A stretch of DNA of 64,000 nt from Bosea sp. RAC05 (GCF_001713455.1 NZ_CP016464.1:1846001-1910000), one strand, 5' to 3'; shown: positions 49,901 through 57,896, counted from the first letter of the stretch. Notes: generated from the sequence alone by a model not told the origin. Numbers and translations are program-made.

Positions 49901-52484
49901 CGCGGGTGGCATCGCCCAGGCGGCGCGCCAGCTCCTCGCTCTGCTCGCCGAGCAGCGTATGGACCTCATGGCCCGCGCTGACCAGATCGCGCAACAGGCT
50001 CTCGCGCTGGTCGCCCAGCAGCGTGCCGACCTGCTCGCCGGTCTCCGTCAGGCGCAGCAGGAAGCCGCTCTGCTGCTGCTCGAGTGCGCCCTGCGCGGTC
50101 TCGGCGGCGTCCGTCAGGCGGGCGGCGAGCGCCGCGCCGCGCTCGTCGAGCCGCTGGTCGAGACTGTCGCCGGTTTCCGCCAGACGCGTGATCAGGGCGC
50201 TGCTGCGCTCCGCCAGCACGGTGTGGACCGAGCGGCCGACATCGGCGACGCGCGTCACCAGCGCCTGGCTCTCGTTGCTCAGCAGGTCCTTCACCTCGAG
50301 GCCGGCCTGCGACAGCTTCACCGTCAGGGCGGCGGCCTGCTCGTCGAGCAGTGCGCCGACGCGCGTGCCGGTCTCGGACAGGCTGGCCGCCAGCGCATCG
50401 CTCTGCAGCCCGATCAGGCCGTTCACCTGCTCGCCGGCCTCGCCGAGGCGCATGACGAGGGCTTCGCTCTGGTTGTCCAGGAGCTTGGCGACTTCGGCGC
50501 CGGCCCCCGACACGCGGGACGCCAGGGCGTCGCTCTGGCCCGCCAGCAGGCTGGCAACATTGGTGCCCGTGCCGGAGACGCGCGCAACGAGCGTGTCGCT
50601 CTGCTCTTCCAGGAGCTTGGCGACGTTCGCGCCGGTGCCCGACACCTGGGACACGAGATTCTCGGCCTGCTGGCCGAGCATGGACTGCACGGTTTCGCCG
50701 GTTTCCGACAGCCGCGTCACGAGCTGGCCGCCGCGCTCGTCGATCACGCTCTGCAGGCCGTCGGTCACCGAGGCGACGCGCGTCGCCAGTTCCTCGCCGC
50801 GACGTCCGACCGTGTCGCCGAGCGACTGGCCGACTTCGTCGACACGCAGGATGATGGCGTCGCTGCGCTCGCGCAGGATGTCGTCGACCGTGCGGGCCGT
50901 GTCGTTCAGTCGCGTCACGAGGCTGTCGCTCTGCGAGCCGATCAGCGTGTTGACGCTCTCGCCGACCTCGAGCAGGCGCGAGGCGATGAGTTCGTTCTGG
51001 CGCGCCAGCAGGCCGTTCACGCCGCGGCCGACCTCTGCGAGACGGGTCGTGACGCTGTCGCCTTCCTCGGCGAGCGAAGCCCGCAGGCTCTCGCCGGTCT
51101 CGGCCAGCCGCGCCCGCAGCGCCTCGCTCTGGTCGTCGATCAGCGCGACCATGCTGCGGCTGCTCGTCTCGAAGCGCTCGGCCGCCTCGATCCCGCGGGC
51201 GGCTATGTCCTGCGCCAGCGTTTCGCCGGTCGTGCGCAGCGTCTGGTTCACGGTGTCGACGCGGGCGGTCAGCGTGTCCACCACCTGCGAGCCGGTCTCG
51301 CTGATGGCGCGGGTGACGTCACGCGCTCCCGTCGCGAGGCCCTCGGCGAGGGCCGCACCGGTGCGCTCCAGCGAGGAGGCGATGTCGCGCGCGCGGCCGT
51401 CCAGCAGGGTGGACAGGCTGTCGCTGGCGCCGGACAGCCTTTCGCTGACCTCGCCGGAGGTGACCTGCAGGCGTTCCACCAGCTCGCTGCCGCGGCCGCT
51501 GATCTCGTCGATCATGCGTTCGCCGGCGCGTCCCAGCGCCAGCGTGATCTGGTCGCCCTTCTCGCCGAGCGAGCCGGTGACCCGGTCGCCGACTTGGGCG
51601 ACGGCCTCGGCGATGGTCCGGCTGGCGTTGTCGAGGTCCTTCGACAGGTTTTCATGGGCGCCGCTGATCGCGAACTTGACGCGCTCGGCATTGCCGACGA
51701 CCGCCTCGCGCTGTGTCACCAGCTCGTCGATCAGGGCCCGCAGGCGGATTTCATTGTCGGCATAGGCGCGCTCGAGCGTGGCGATCTCGCCGCGCACGAT
51801 CGTCTCCAGCTCGCCGGCACGGGCGACAGCCCGCTCGATGCCATCCCCCATCGCCGCGACCTCGCGGCGGATGGTCTGGCTCAGCGAGAGCACGGCATCG
51901 GCGCCCACCACCTCGGGCTCGGCCAGCCGCAAGGCGACCTCGGTCATCGCCCGCGAGACCAGGCGCATTTCCTGCGTGCGGCGATAGAGCGCCGCCAGCA
52001 CGAAGAAGAACACGACCGGCGCGCCGATCGCCAGCGCCAGCAGCGTCCATTCGCCGACGCCGAAGGCCGCGAGACGGTCCGGCACGCCACCCTCGGTGGC
52101 ACCGAGGCGGCTGTTGAGAACGAAGGCGGCGCCACCGAGCCAGGTCAGCGTGGCGAGCGCCGCAAACCAGTAGGGCTTGGCCGAAGGCCGGACCGAAAAG
52201 GCCTGGACCAGAGAGGTGGAATCGCGCCGGTCGTCATTGGCGACCCGGCTGGTGTCGGGAGCGATCGCGGGCCGGGGCTGCGGCGCGGCGGCGGCGGCCG
52301 GCGGCGCGGGCTGCTCGATGCGCGGCAGGTCGAGCTTCAGGTCGTTCTCGGTGGTGGCGGGAAGCTTCGGCTCGGAGGCCGGTTCGCTCTCGGAGCCCAC
52401 CTTCGGCTGGTCGAGCCGGAGAGCCTCCTCGATCGCGGACATCGCGGCTTCGGTCGGATCCTGAAGCTTCTTTTGCCGGGTCAT
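46947..52484 (-). CDS. Giant coiled-coil membrane protein, Growth Pole Ring (GPR)-like
   Basis: The 1845-residue product starts at an ATG with GAGGCGG upstream. The first 100 residues are disordered. Two membrane helices lie near 105-124 (YWFAALATLTWLGGAAFVLN) and 146-166 (WTLLALAIGAPVVFFFVLAAL). About 1400 residues of continuous heptad/hendecad helix follow, in part as strict 22-residue repeats (49920-50645). A Pro/Ala-rich linker and a conserved C-terminal domain (SIERLDSLSVDIARMIDHDAAVELWDRYKRGERNVFTRRLYT...) complete it. Size, N-terminal membrane anchor and apolipoprotein-like repeats match the Growth Pole Ring protein that organises polar growth in Agrobacterium tumefaciens. I infer the same role: a ring at the growth pole. 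Homology over the full length was not tested. Confidence 0.82.
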   Translation of the reverse strand: MTRQKKLQDPTEAAMSAIEEALRLDQPKVGSESEPASEPKLPATTENDLKLDLPRIEQPAPPAAAAAPQPRPAIAPDTSRVANDDRRDSTSLVQAFSVRPSAKPYWFAALATLTWLGGAAFVLNSRLGATEGGVPDRLAAFGVGEWTLLALAIGAPVVFFFVLAALYRRTQEMRLVSRAMTEVALRLAEPEVVGADAVLSLSQTIRREVAAMGDGIERAVARAGELETIVRGEIATLERAYADNEIRLRALIDELVTQREAVVGNAERVKFAISGAHENLSKDLDNASRTIAEAVAQVGDRVTGSLGEKGDQITLALGRAGERMIDEISGRGSELVERLQVTSGEVSERLSGASDSLSTLLDGRARDIASSLERTGAALAEGLATGARDVTRAISETGSQVVDTLTARVDTVNQTLRTTGETLAQDIAARGIEAAERFETSSRSMVALIDDQSEALRARLAETGESLRASLAEEGDSVTTRLAEVGRGVNGLLARQNELIASRLLEVGESVNTLIGSQSDSLVTRLNDTARTVDDILRERSDAIILRVDEVGQSLGDTVGRRGEELATRVASVTDGLQSVIDERGGQLVTRLSETGETVQSMLGQQAENLVSQVSGTGANVAKLLEEQSDTLVARVSGTGTNVASLLAGQSDALASRVSGAGAEVAKLLDNQSEALVMRLGEAGEQVNGLIGLQSDALAASLSETGTRVGALLDEQAAALTVKLSQAGLEVKDLLSNESQALVTRVADVGRSVHTVLAERSSALITRLAETGDSLDQRLDERGAALAARLTDAAETAQGALEQQQSGFLLRLTETGEQVGTLLGDQRESLLRDLVSAGHEVHTLLGEQSEELARRLGDATRALTETINVDGRDVADRVTEATRGLRETFTVHAEEARTLLAGTGKEIVLALTQQGGRVNEALSANAESMLRSVESRAQALTEALAGRHDALTRLFDEQGREIETTMGARLSAFASLFETEGRQVETALGDRLAAFEDVIINKGGELTGRLSDDTRALTLAVTSGIEGVEKLIGQDGMALADRVGTRAAEAAAILADRTREATDAMESQIKLFEERSGAKSAEIATSLDSLIARIDGNLGSRATALNEALVERTVDIARVLAEGGREVTRALAAKADEIGEVVTSKSESLTRTLSEKADTINATLGGRALQIADTLDRSVARFEERVVNRLDTVSGTLDQRGQQIAETLQSKSDSISSALGARAEELRVLFDDKGGGMVAALGQRGESIANEVANIGETVVRAIETRGSSIIEGLRERGTAITTALDTSSSALRDTLENGTRQSVEALVATNEQLRGELGGMLGRLGEANKLMQQIVNGANKNLAAVEGGLSARVGDLQSVIATVMDETGKASQQIATQIGELKAFSEGTLRETAVLIGQLDDKGHALGEITQTSAAALHSVTGRLEQVEARVGKALADRKQSLEELHGLIAARTDDVESITRSFAALMDESLSTAEGRARQIGAVLNDSAETTTSAIAQQFELIRTATGKERDRTAQALRQAYEQVTSEVGGELAKVTERFQVAAQDMRGVSAEIQRELEETRAELKRGVLDLPRETQESTSAMRRVVAEQIKALNELTEIVTRSGRRSDVALPVDAGQSRRSAPAATLPRQEPAYTTVTQARLPVAEPLLRPSLDASAETAEPAPRAELRQSLPPRPAPAPAAAPAPVAEAPRRPVAAEPAGPAKGGWLSDLLNRASREEKAPEAPKPTAHSIERLDSLSVDIARMIDHDAAVELWDRYKRGERNVFTRRLYTLQGQQTFDEIRRKYRRDAEFKETVDRYIDEFERLLAEAAKDDRDSMVAKTYLTSETGKVYTMLAHASGRFE
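49920..50645 (-). repeat. Eleven tandem 22-residue (66-base) repeats within the GPR-like gene
   Basis: Consecutive units such as VSGTGANVAKLLEEQSD, VSGTGTNVASLLAGQSD and VSGAGAEVAKLLDNQSE keep an exact 22-residue register for eleven units, with Leu/Val at fixed places and Q/E-S at position 15-16. The register continues more loosely on both sides. Twenty-two-residue periods are typical of apolipoprotein-type amphipathic helices. Confidence 0.85.
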
Positions 52485-52660
52485 GCTGTGCCGCCTCGCC
52501 ACGCTACTCGATGAGCGCCCGATCGCGTTTCTCGACCTGACCTAGGACCGCCTCTGGTCCGGCCGGGGGAGAAACACTGCGCCCATCATTTACCAATTGG
52601 AAGGGTAGTTGACGCTCATAGCGTTGGGAACCCGTTTGCGGTGCCGATTCACAAACGTCG

Positions 52661-52675
52661 TTAACGCCTCGTTCA
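52661..52675. promoter_or_regulatory. CtrA-like box between the GPR-like and Hpt genes
   Basis: TTAA-CGCCTCG-TTCA matches the CtrA consensus TTAA-N7-TTAA with one base changed. It lies 74 bases before the Hpt start codon and within the 264-base divergent region shared with the GPR-like gene. Confidence 0.4.
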
Positions 52676-52748
52676 CCATGACGGCGCTTTCTGAAGCGTG
52701 TCCCGACCGTCGCCGCGAACCGGCAGAACCGCCATTTTCGAGCCTTTG

Positions 52749-53086
52749 ATGCCCCAGACAGCCATCGATCTTGCCCATCTCGCCCGCCAGACCGGCGGCG
52801 ACCACGATCTCGAGCGCGAGCTTCTCGCCCTCTTCGCCCAGCAATGCGTCCATCATCTGCGCACGATCCACCAGGCCGAGGATTCGCGCGCCCGGATGGA
52901 CGCGGCCCATACGCTCAAGGGGCGGCCCGGGCCGTCGGAGCCTGGCAGGTCGCCGAGGCGGCGGACGCCATCGAGCAGCGGATCGCCGAGGCAGACGCAC
53001 GACGGACCGAGGCGGCCATGGACACGCTCGCACTCGCGGCGGCCGAGGCGCGCGCGGTCATCGGTCGTTTCGACAGCGCGGCCTGA
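52749..53086 (+). pseudogene. Single-domain histidine phosphotransfer (Hpt) protein gene with a one-base frameshift
   Basis: From the ATG at 52749 the frame reads [29 protein letters not shown]...MDAAHTLKG, an Hpt domain with phospho-acceptor His54 and the following K-G. The homology then continues in another frame as [25 protein letters not shown]... to a stop at 53086. One extra G in the GGGG run (52919-52922) would restore a 112-residue Hpt protein. As written, the gene would make a fused or truncated product running into the ferredoxin frame. Hpt proteins pass phosphate between response regulators. It is either a lesion or a homopolymer sequencing error. Confidence 0.78.
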
Positions 53087-53198
53087 GCGCCAGCGCGCCC
53101 GCACCGATCCGCCGCAGGGCGGGATCGCGCAAAGGGCGTTCCCCGCCGGTTGGAAATGCTCTAAGGCGAGCGCGTCCCCTCGCATGCTGGAGTTCGAG

Positions 53199-53519
53199 AT
53201 GCCGCAGGTCACCTTCATCGACGCGCACGGAGAGAGCCGGACGGTCGAGGGCGAAGCCGGGGCCACGGTGATGGAAGTCGCCATCCGCAACGGCGTGCCG
53301 GGCATCGAGGCCGAGTGCGGTGGCGCCTGCGCCTGCGCGACCTGCCATGTCTATGTCGACGAGGCCTGGACGGCGAAGACAGGCCGTCCCGAGCCGATGG
53401 AGGAGGACATGCTCGACTTCGCCTTCGAGGTGAAGCCGACCTCGCGCCTCTCCTGCCAGATCAAGCTGCGCGACGACCTCGACGGCCTCGTCGTCCGCAC
53501 CCCGTCGCGCCAGGGCTGA
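53199..53519 (+). CDS. 2Fe-2S ferredoxin, adrenodoxin type
   Basis: The 106-residue product [53 protein letters not shown] carries the cluster motif C-x5-C-x2-C and the fourth Cys in SRLSCQIKL. It is the vertebrate-type (adrenodoxin, putidaredoxin) fold that feeds electrons to P450s, Rieske oxygenases or FeS assembly. ATG at 53199 is listed; an in-frame ATG at 53184 would add five residues. The redox partner is not in the vicinity. Confidence 0.93.
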   Translation: MPQVTFIDAHGESRTVEGEAGATVMEVAIRNGVPGIEAECGGACACATCHVYVDEAWTAKTGRPEPMEEDMLDFAFEVKPTSRLSCQIKLRDDLDGLVVRTPSRQG

Positions 53520-53543
53520 CAACGGGCGCTCGGACCGGCCGTC

Positions 53544-54782
53544 CTACTCGGCCGCAGCGGGCAGGGCGGGCGACATCACCGTCTCCGCCCCCGGCGCCGG
53601 ATGCCGCGGCACCAGGAACGCCAGGCCCAGCGAGACGATCGCCACGCCGGAGCCGATGTAGAACACGATCGCCGGGTCGCGCAGCCAGATCAGGCCGAAG
53701 GTCACCGGCAGGAACACCGCTGCGATGTGGTTGATCGTGAAGGCCACCGCCGAGGTCGGCGCGATGTCGGCCGGGTCGGCGATCTTCTGGAAATAGGTGC
53801 GTTGCGCCAGGGTGAGGGTGAAGAACACCCCGTCGACGATGAAGAGCGCGCCTGCGACGAAGACGCCCCAGCCGGCGAAATGGCCGTGGCTGGCCAGCGC
53901 ATAGCCCACGAAGACCACGACCAGGGAGACGTTCTCGAGCTGGATCGTGACGCGCTCGCCGACGCGGCCGACGAGATGCCCGAGCGCCGGGCCCATGAAG
54001 GTGTTGATGCCATAGGTCGCCAGCAGCAGCATCGCGGTCGCCGAGACGTCGTAGCCGAAGCGCTCGACCAGCAGGAAGCCGCCGAAGGCCATGAAGATCT
54101 GCCGCCGGGCGCCCGACATGAAGGTCAGCGCGTAGTACAGCCAGTACCGCTTGCGCAGCACGAAGCCCTTGTTCTGCGGAACGGTGCCCTCGAACCGCGG
54201 AAACACCAGCCAGGCGAGCAGCGCCAGGACCACGACCAACCCGCCGGCGACGAGAAAAACCACGATATAGCCCGGCTGGAACACCCGCCAGACCACCGCG
54301 ATCGATCCAAAGGCCAGAAGCTGGGCCGTCGCCGAGGCGCCGGCGATGCGGCCGAGCAGGCGCGGCGCCTCCTTCTTCGGCAGCAGCTGGAGCTGCAGCG
54401 ACTGCTGCGCCGTCTCGTAATAGTGGAAGCCGATCGACATGATCGTCGTGGTCAGCATCAGGCCGCCCAGCGTGGGGTGGTAGCCGGTCACCGCGACGCC
54501 GATGCCGAGCGTCACCAGGCTGACATAGGCCAGCATCTGCTCGCGCATGAACCAGAACAGGATGATGGCGGTGAAGGCGAGGAAGCCCGGAATCTCGCGG
54601 ACGGACTGCAGGATGCCGATATCGGCGCCGGAGAAGCCGGCCGCCTCCTTGGCGAAGTTGTTCAGCAGCGCGCTCCAGCTGGCGAAGCCGAGCCAGTTGA
54701 TGAAGGCCAGCGTCATCAGGAAGACGGTGGGGGACGCCAGGAGGGCGGCGGGGCCGGTCGGCCGGGAGGCGGTGTCGGACAT
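53544..54782 (-). CDS. MFS transporter
   Basis: The 412-residue product has about 12 membrane helices in two halves, a charged central loop (VFPRFEGTVPQNKGFVLRKRYWLYY), and the general layout of the major facilitator superfamily. Conserved positions such as LPKKEAPRLLGRIAGASA in the first half are visible. Direction and substrate cannot be told. The ATG at 54782 begins MSDTASRPTGPAALLASPTVFLM; an upstream in-frame opening has no support. Confidence 0.9.
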   Translation of the reverse strand: MSDTASRPTGPAALLASPTVFLMTLAFINWLGFASWSALLNNFAKEAAGFSGADIGILQSVREIPGFLAFTAIILFWFMREQMLAYVSLVTLGIGVAVTGYHPTLGGLMLTTTIMSIGFHYYETAQQSLQLQLLPKKEAPRLLGRIAGASATAQLLAFGSIAVVWRVFQPGYIVVFLVAGGLVVVLALLAWLVFPRFEGTVPQNKGFVLRKRYWLYYALTFMSGARRQIFMAFGGFLLVERFGYDVSATAMLLLATYGINTFMGPALGHLVGRVGERVTIQLENVSLVVVFVGYALASHGHFAGWGVFVAGALFIVDGVFFTLTLAQRTYFQKIADPADIAPTSAVAFTINHIAAVFLPVTFGLIWLRDPAIVFYIGSGVAIVSLGLAFLVPRHPAPGAETVMSPALPAAAE

Positions 54783-55008
54783 CGCAGGGCCCGTTCGGGG
54801 AGTGCGGAGGAGATCACCGCGGCAACGCAGGGCCGAGGCCCGCAAGGCATCACTTCTAGAATGGCCGGGCCATGTTGGGTAGCGTGACTCCGTGCATGGC
54901 GCGCCAGCGCGGCATCGGGGGCGGCGGCGGACGCTTGCCTTTGCGCTGGATCATCGCGCTGGCCGTCGCGCGCCCTAGGATGGCTCACGCAGCAGCGAGG
55001 AGAGCGAA

Positions 55009-55431
55009 ATGTACAAGTCGATTCTGGTTCCCGTCGACATCGCCGAGCCGGAGATGGCCGAGCCCGCCATCGCCGCCGCCACCTCATTCGCCAAGGCGTC
55101 GGGCGGCGCCGTCAGGCTGGTCTATGTCCGCTCGCTCGTGCCGGTCACCTATATGGAGTTCGTGCCGGCGGGGTTCGATGCCGAGCAGCAGGAGGATGCC
55201 GAGGCGAAGCTCGCCGCCATCGCCGCCAAGATCGACCTCCCCGAGGCGCAGGTTTCCGCCAAGGTGCTGATCGGCTCGGTGCATGGCGAGGTTCTGGCCG
55301 AGGCCGATGCGAGCGGGGCCGATCTCGTCGTGATCGGCTCGCACGAACCCGGCATTCTCGCCTATGTCATCGGCTCCAACGCCTCGTCGATCGTGCGACG
55401 GGCCAAATGCTCGGTGCTGGTCGTCCGCTGA
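55009..55431 (+). CDS. Universal stress protein (UspA family)
   Basis: The 140-residue product is a single Usp domain: MYKSILVPVDIAEPEMAEPAIAAAT at the start and the ATP-binding stretch GADLVVIGSHEPGILAYVIGSNASSIVRRAKCSVLVVR at the end, with the G-x2-G-x9-G-S type motif. It probably binds ATP and acts as a dimer in the cytoplasm in stress. GAGGAGAG precedes the ATG. The 226 bases upstream hold no gene; no EcfG-type promoter is visible there. Confidence 0.95.
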   Translation: MYKSILVPVDIAEPEMAEPAIAAATSFAKASGGAVRLVYVRSLVPVTYMEFVPAGFDAEQQEDAEAKLAAIAAKIDLPEAQVSAKVLIGSVHGEVLAEADASGADLVVIGSHEPGILAYVIGSNASSIVRRAKCSVLVVR

Positions 55432-55437
55432 GCGGCG

Positions 55438-56049
55438 TCAGGCGCGCCGGCCCGGCACGAGGTCATCAGGCACCTCGCCGAGCGCGAGTTCGCGCGGCTT
55501 GTTCAGCGTCACCATGGGCATGACCTGCCAATAGGAGGCCGCTGCCAGCAACAGGCCGAGCAGGGCGGTCGAATAGGCGCCCTGCAGCAGCGCGCGGCCG
55601 GTGAAGAAGGCGAGCATCAGCAGGGACAGCGCGCTGACCGTCGCCAGCGCGATCCAGAGCAGCGACGGCTTGCCGGCGACGAAGCGCGCGCGGGGGTTGG
55701 CTTGGGCGATCGCGGCCGCCAGCGCGCTCACGAAGGCGTGGTAGCCGGTGTCGTCGCGGTCCATGTCGGTCAGCGAGCGCCAGGACAGGTTGCCGAAGGT
55801 GATGGTCTTGCCGTCGGACAGCCGCAGCTGCGTCTTGAAGCCCTTCGAGCTGAGATTGCTCGGTGCATAGACGAACCGGACCTGTTCGACCGCCGACAAC
55901 CTCACGCGGTCGACCTTGCGGGTCGAGTCGACGACCAGCGTGTCGCCCTCCAGCCGGTAGGCGATCTCGAAACCGACGGGTCTCGCCCGCTGGCGCCAGG
56001 ATGGGGGAGGGGTATCGTCGTCGGCAATCGGCTGCATGGCGCGAGCCAT
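55438..56049 (-). CDS. Hypothetical inner-membrane protein
   Basis: The 203-residue product has an N-terminal beta-rich cytoplasmic part (FEIAYRLEGDTLVVDSTRKVDRVRLSAVEQVRFVYAPSNLSSKGFKTQLRLSDGKTITFGNLSW) resembling a PH-like fold, and two C-terminal membrane helices near 130-180. It ends with a short cytoplasmic tail. I do not recognise a named family. A second start at 56037 (MQPIADD) is possible. It lies convergent to the universal stress protein gene, 6 bases apart. Confidence 0.8.
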   Translation of the reverse strand: MARAMQPIADDDTPPPSWRQRARPVGFEIAYRLEGDTLVVDSTRKVDRVRLSAVEQVRFVYAPSNLSSKGFKTQLRLSDGKTITFGNLSWRSLTDMDRDDTGYHAFVSALAAAIAQANPRARFVAGKPSLLWIALATVSALSLLMLAFFTGRALLQGAYSTALLGLLLAAASYWQVMPMVTLNKPRELALGEVPDDLVPGRRA

Positions 56050-56093
56050 AGCCGCTCAAACCGCGCTTGTCGCGGCCTCTCCGCCTCAAGGGG

Positions 56094-56366
56094 TCAGCTT
56101 TTCGTCGCGTCCAGCTTTTCCGACAGCCATATCTTGATCAGTGACTGATAGGGGACGTCGCGCTTGTTGGCGGCGATCTTGATGCTGTCCAACAGCGCGT
56201 TGGGCAGCCGGATCGAGATCGAGGTCGAGGACGGCTTCAGGTTGGGAAAGCGAACGGCGGACGCTTTCGTCCAGTCGACATAGTCCGTGGAGTCATGCGT
56301 TTCCCAGAAGGTCCGCTCCTCTGCCTCGCTTTGGAATGTCGGGATCCTCTTAAGCGACTTGGGCAT
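56094..56366 (-). CDS. CopG-type antitoxin of a BrnT toxin pair
   Basis: The 90-residue product has an acidic N-terminal part (PTFQSEAEERTFWETHDSTDYVDW) that is typical of CopG_antitoxin proteins, followed by a ribbon-helix-helix (STSISIRLPNALLDSIKIAANKRDVPYQSLIKIWLSEKL). The start overlaps the toxin gene by 17 bases. It should bind and neutralise the BrnT-like toxin and repress the pair. Confidence 0.88.
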   Translation of the reverse strand: MPKSLKRIPTFQSEAEERTFWETHDSTDYVDWTKASAVRFPNLKPSSTSISIRLPNALLDSIKIAANKRDVPYQSLIKIWLSEKLDATKS

Positions 56367-56652
56367 AATGCCTGCGCTCCTTTCGGTTCATGTCACGCGC
56401 CGAAATCACGCGGATGAGGCTTCTGTCTCTCCGCAATGTGAAAACCACATAGAGATGACGCCCCTCATCGGTTCGGCCCAGCGCCCGGAGCCTGTGTTCT
56501 GTAACGCTGTATTCCCGATCCTCTGCCAGCAGCAGCGGCTGGTTCATGAAGACCTGCTCCGCCTCCGCCTGACTGACATGATGCTTGTCGACGCTCTTGC
56601 GCTCGTTTCCCTGATCCCAATCGAAGCCGATGACGAGATTGAGATCGACCAC
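56350..56652 (-). CDS. brnT: BrnT-family ribonuclease toxin
   Basis: The 100-residue product follows BrnT: IGFDWDQGNERKSVDKHHVSQAEAEQVFMNQPLLLAEDREYS, LRALGRTDEGRHLYVVFTLRRDRSLIRVISARDMNRKERRHYAQ. BrnT has the RelE fold and cuts RNA, stopping translation. The start is a GTG at 56652, because an in-frame TGA lies 16 bases further upstream; CAGGAT lies at ribosome-site distance. An inverted repeat just upstream (56657-56675) is the probable operator. Confidence 0.88.
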   Translation of the reverse strand: MVDLNLVIGFDWDQGNERKSVDKHHVSQAEAEQVFMNQPLLLAEDREYSVTEHRLRALGRTDEGRHLYVVFTLRRDRSLIRVISARDMNRKERRHYAQVA

Positions 56653-56656
56653 GATT

Positions 56657-56675
56657 GTATATCCTGATCATATAC
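56657..56675. promoter_or_regulatory. Inverted repeat before the BrnT toxin-antitoxin pair
   Basis: GTATAT-CCTGATC-ATATAC has 6-bp perfect arms around 7 bases, 5 bases upstream of the toxin start. It suits a ribbon-helix-helix antitoxin and covers an AT-rich -10 region. Confidence 0.55.
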
Positions 56676-56720
56676 GCATCAACTGTGGCTGGCGTGACCT
56701 GGTCACCCCTCGGGGACGCC

Positions 56721-57896
56721 TCAGCGCGCCAGCACTTTCATCGCCCCGTCGAGACCGTCCAGCGTCAGCGGGAACATCCGCCCGCCCATGAGCGAGCCGA
56801 TCTGCCGGATCGACTGGGTGTAGCTCCACAGATGCTGCTGCACGGGATTGAGCCAGACCGATTTCGGGAAGCGGCCGGTGATCCGCTCCATCCAGACCGC
56901 CCCGGCCTCCTCGTTCCAGTGCTCGACCGAACCGCCGGGCATCGCGATCTCATAGGGGCTCATCGAGGCGTCGCCGACGAAGACGACGCGGTAATCGGCC
57001 GGATATGTCCGCAGCAGTTCCAGCGTCGGAATCGTCTGGTCGTGCCGGCGCCGGTTCTCGCGCCAGACCCGTTCATAGGGGCAGTTGTGGAAGTAGAAAT
57101 GCTCGAAATGCTTGAACTCGGCCCGCGCCGCCGAGAACAGCTCCTCGGCCAGTTCGATGTGCCAGTCCATCGAGCCGCCGACATCCAGGAAGAGCAGGAC
57201 CTTCACGGCATTGCGCCGCTCGGGCCGCAGCTTCACGTCGAGATAGCCATGCCTTGCCGTCTCGCTGATCGTCGAATCGAGATCGAGTTCCTCGGCCGCA
57301 CCCGTGCGGGCGAACTTGCGCAAGCGGCGCAGCGCGATGCGCAGGTTGCGCACGCCGAGCTCGCGCGTGTCGTCGAAATCCTTGAACTCGCGCTTGTCCC
57401 AGACCTTCACCGCCCGGAAATTCCGGTTGCCGTCCTGCCCGATGCGGACGCCCTCGGGATTGTAGCCATAGGCGCCATAGGGCGAGGTGCCGGCGGTGCC
57501 GATCCATTTCGAGCCGCCCTGGTGGCGCCCCTTCTGTTCGGCGAGGCGCTGCTTCAGCGTCTCGAAGAGCTTGTCCCAGCCGAGTGCATCGATCTGCGCC
57601 TTCTCGGCGTCGGTGAGGTATTTCTCGGCGAGCTTGCGCAGCCACTCGTCGGGGATGGCCTGCGCCTCGACCGCCTGGCCCAGCGTCTCCAGGCCCTTGA
57701 AGACCTGTCCGAAGACCTGGTCGAAGCGGTCGAGATGACGCTCGTCCTTCACCAGGCAGCAGCGGGCGAGGTGATAGAAATCCTCGACCCGGTGCTCGGC
57801 CAGATCGGCCTCCACACCCTCGAGCAGCGCGAGATACTCGCGCAGCGTGACGGGGACCTTGGCGGCCCGCAGATCGGTGAAGAGTCGCAGGAACAT
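56721..57896 (-). CDS. CoxE-type VWA-domain protein
   Basis: The 391-residue product has an N-terminal helical part (FLRLFTDLRAAKVPVTLREYLALLEGVEADLAEHRVEDFYHLARCCLVKDERHLDRFDQVF) typical of the CoxE/VWA_CoxE family. A C-terminal von Willebrand A domain begins near residue 230, with the MIDAS motif FLDVGGSMD and VVFVGDASMSPYE. Partners are usually MoxR-type AAA ATPases, with which such proteins help fold or metallate enzymes. No MoxR gene is adjacent within the window. RFPKSVWLNPVQQHLWSYTQSIRQI near the end is characteristic of this subfamily. Confidence 0.88.
   Translation of the reverse strand: MFLRLFTDLRAAKVPVTLREYLALLEGVEADLAEHRVEDFYHLARCCLVKDERHLDRFDQVFGQVFKGLETLGQAVEAQAIPDEWLRKLAEKYLTDAEKAQIDALGWDKLFETLKQRLAEQKGRHQGGSKWIGTAGTSPYGAYGYNPEGVRIGQDGNRNFRAVKVWDKREFKDFDDTRELGVRNLRIALRRLRKFARTGAAEELDLDSTISETARHGYLDVKLRPERRNAVKVLLFLDVGGSMDWHIELAEELFSAARAEFKHFEHFYFHNCPYERVWRENRRRHDQTIPTLELLRTYPADYRVVFVGDASMSPYEIAMPGGSVEHWNEEAGAVWMERITGRFPKSVWLNPVQQHLWSYTQSIRQIGSLMGGRMFPLTLDGLDGAMKVLAR

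Noticed and set aside
46809..52514. Open frame of 1901 codons on the plus strand opposite the GPR-like gene
   Set aside because: It is a mirror of the repeated coding pattern on the minus strand: low-complexity Arg/Gly/Leu/Asp sequence, no ribosome site, no family features. The minus-strand product has membrane helices, regular coiled-coil repeats and a conserved C-terminal domain.
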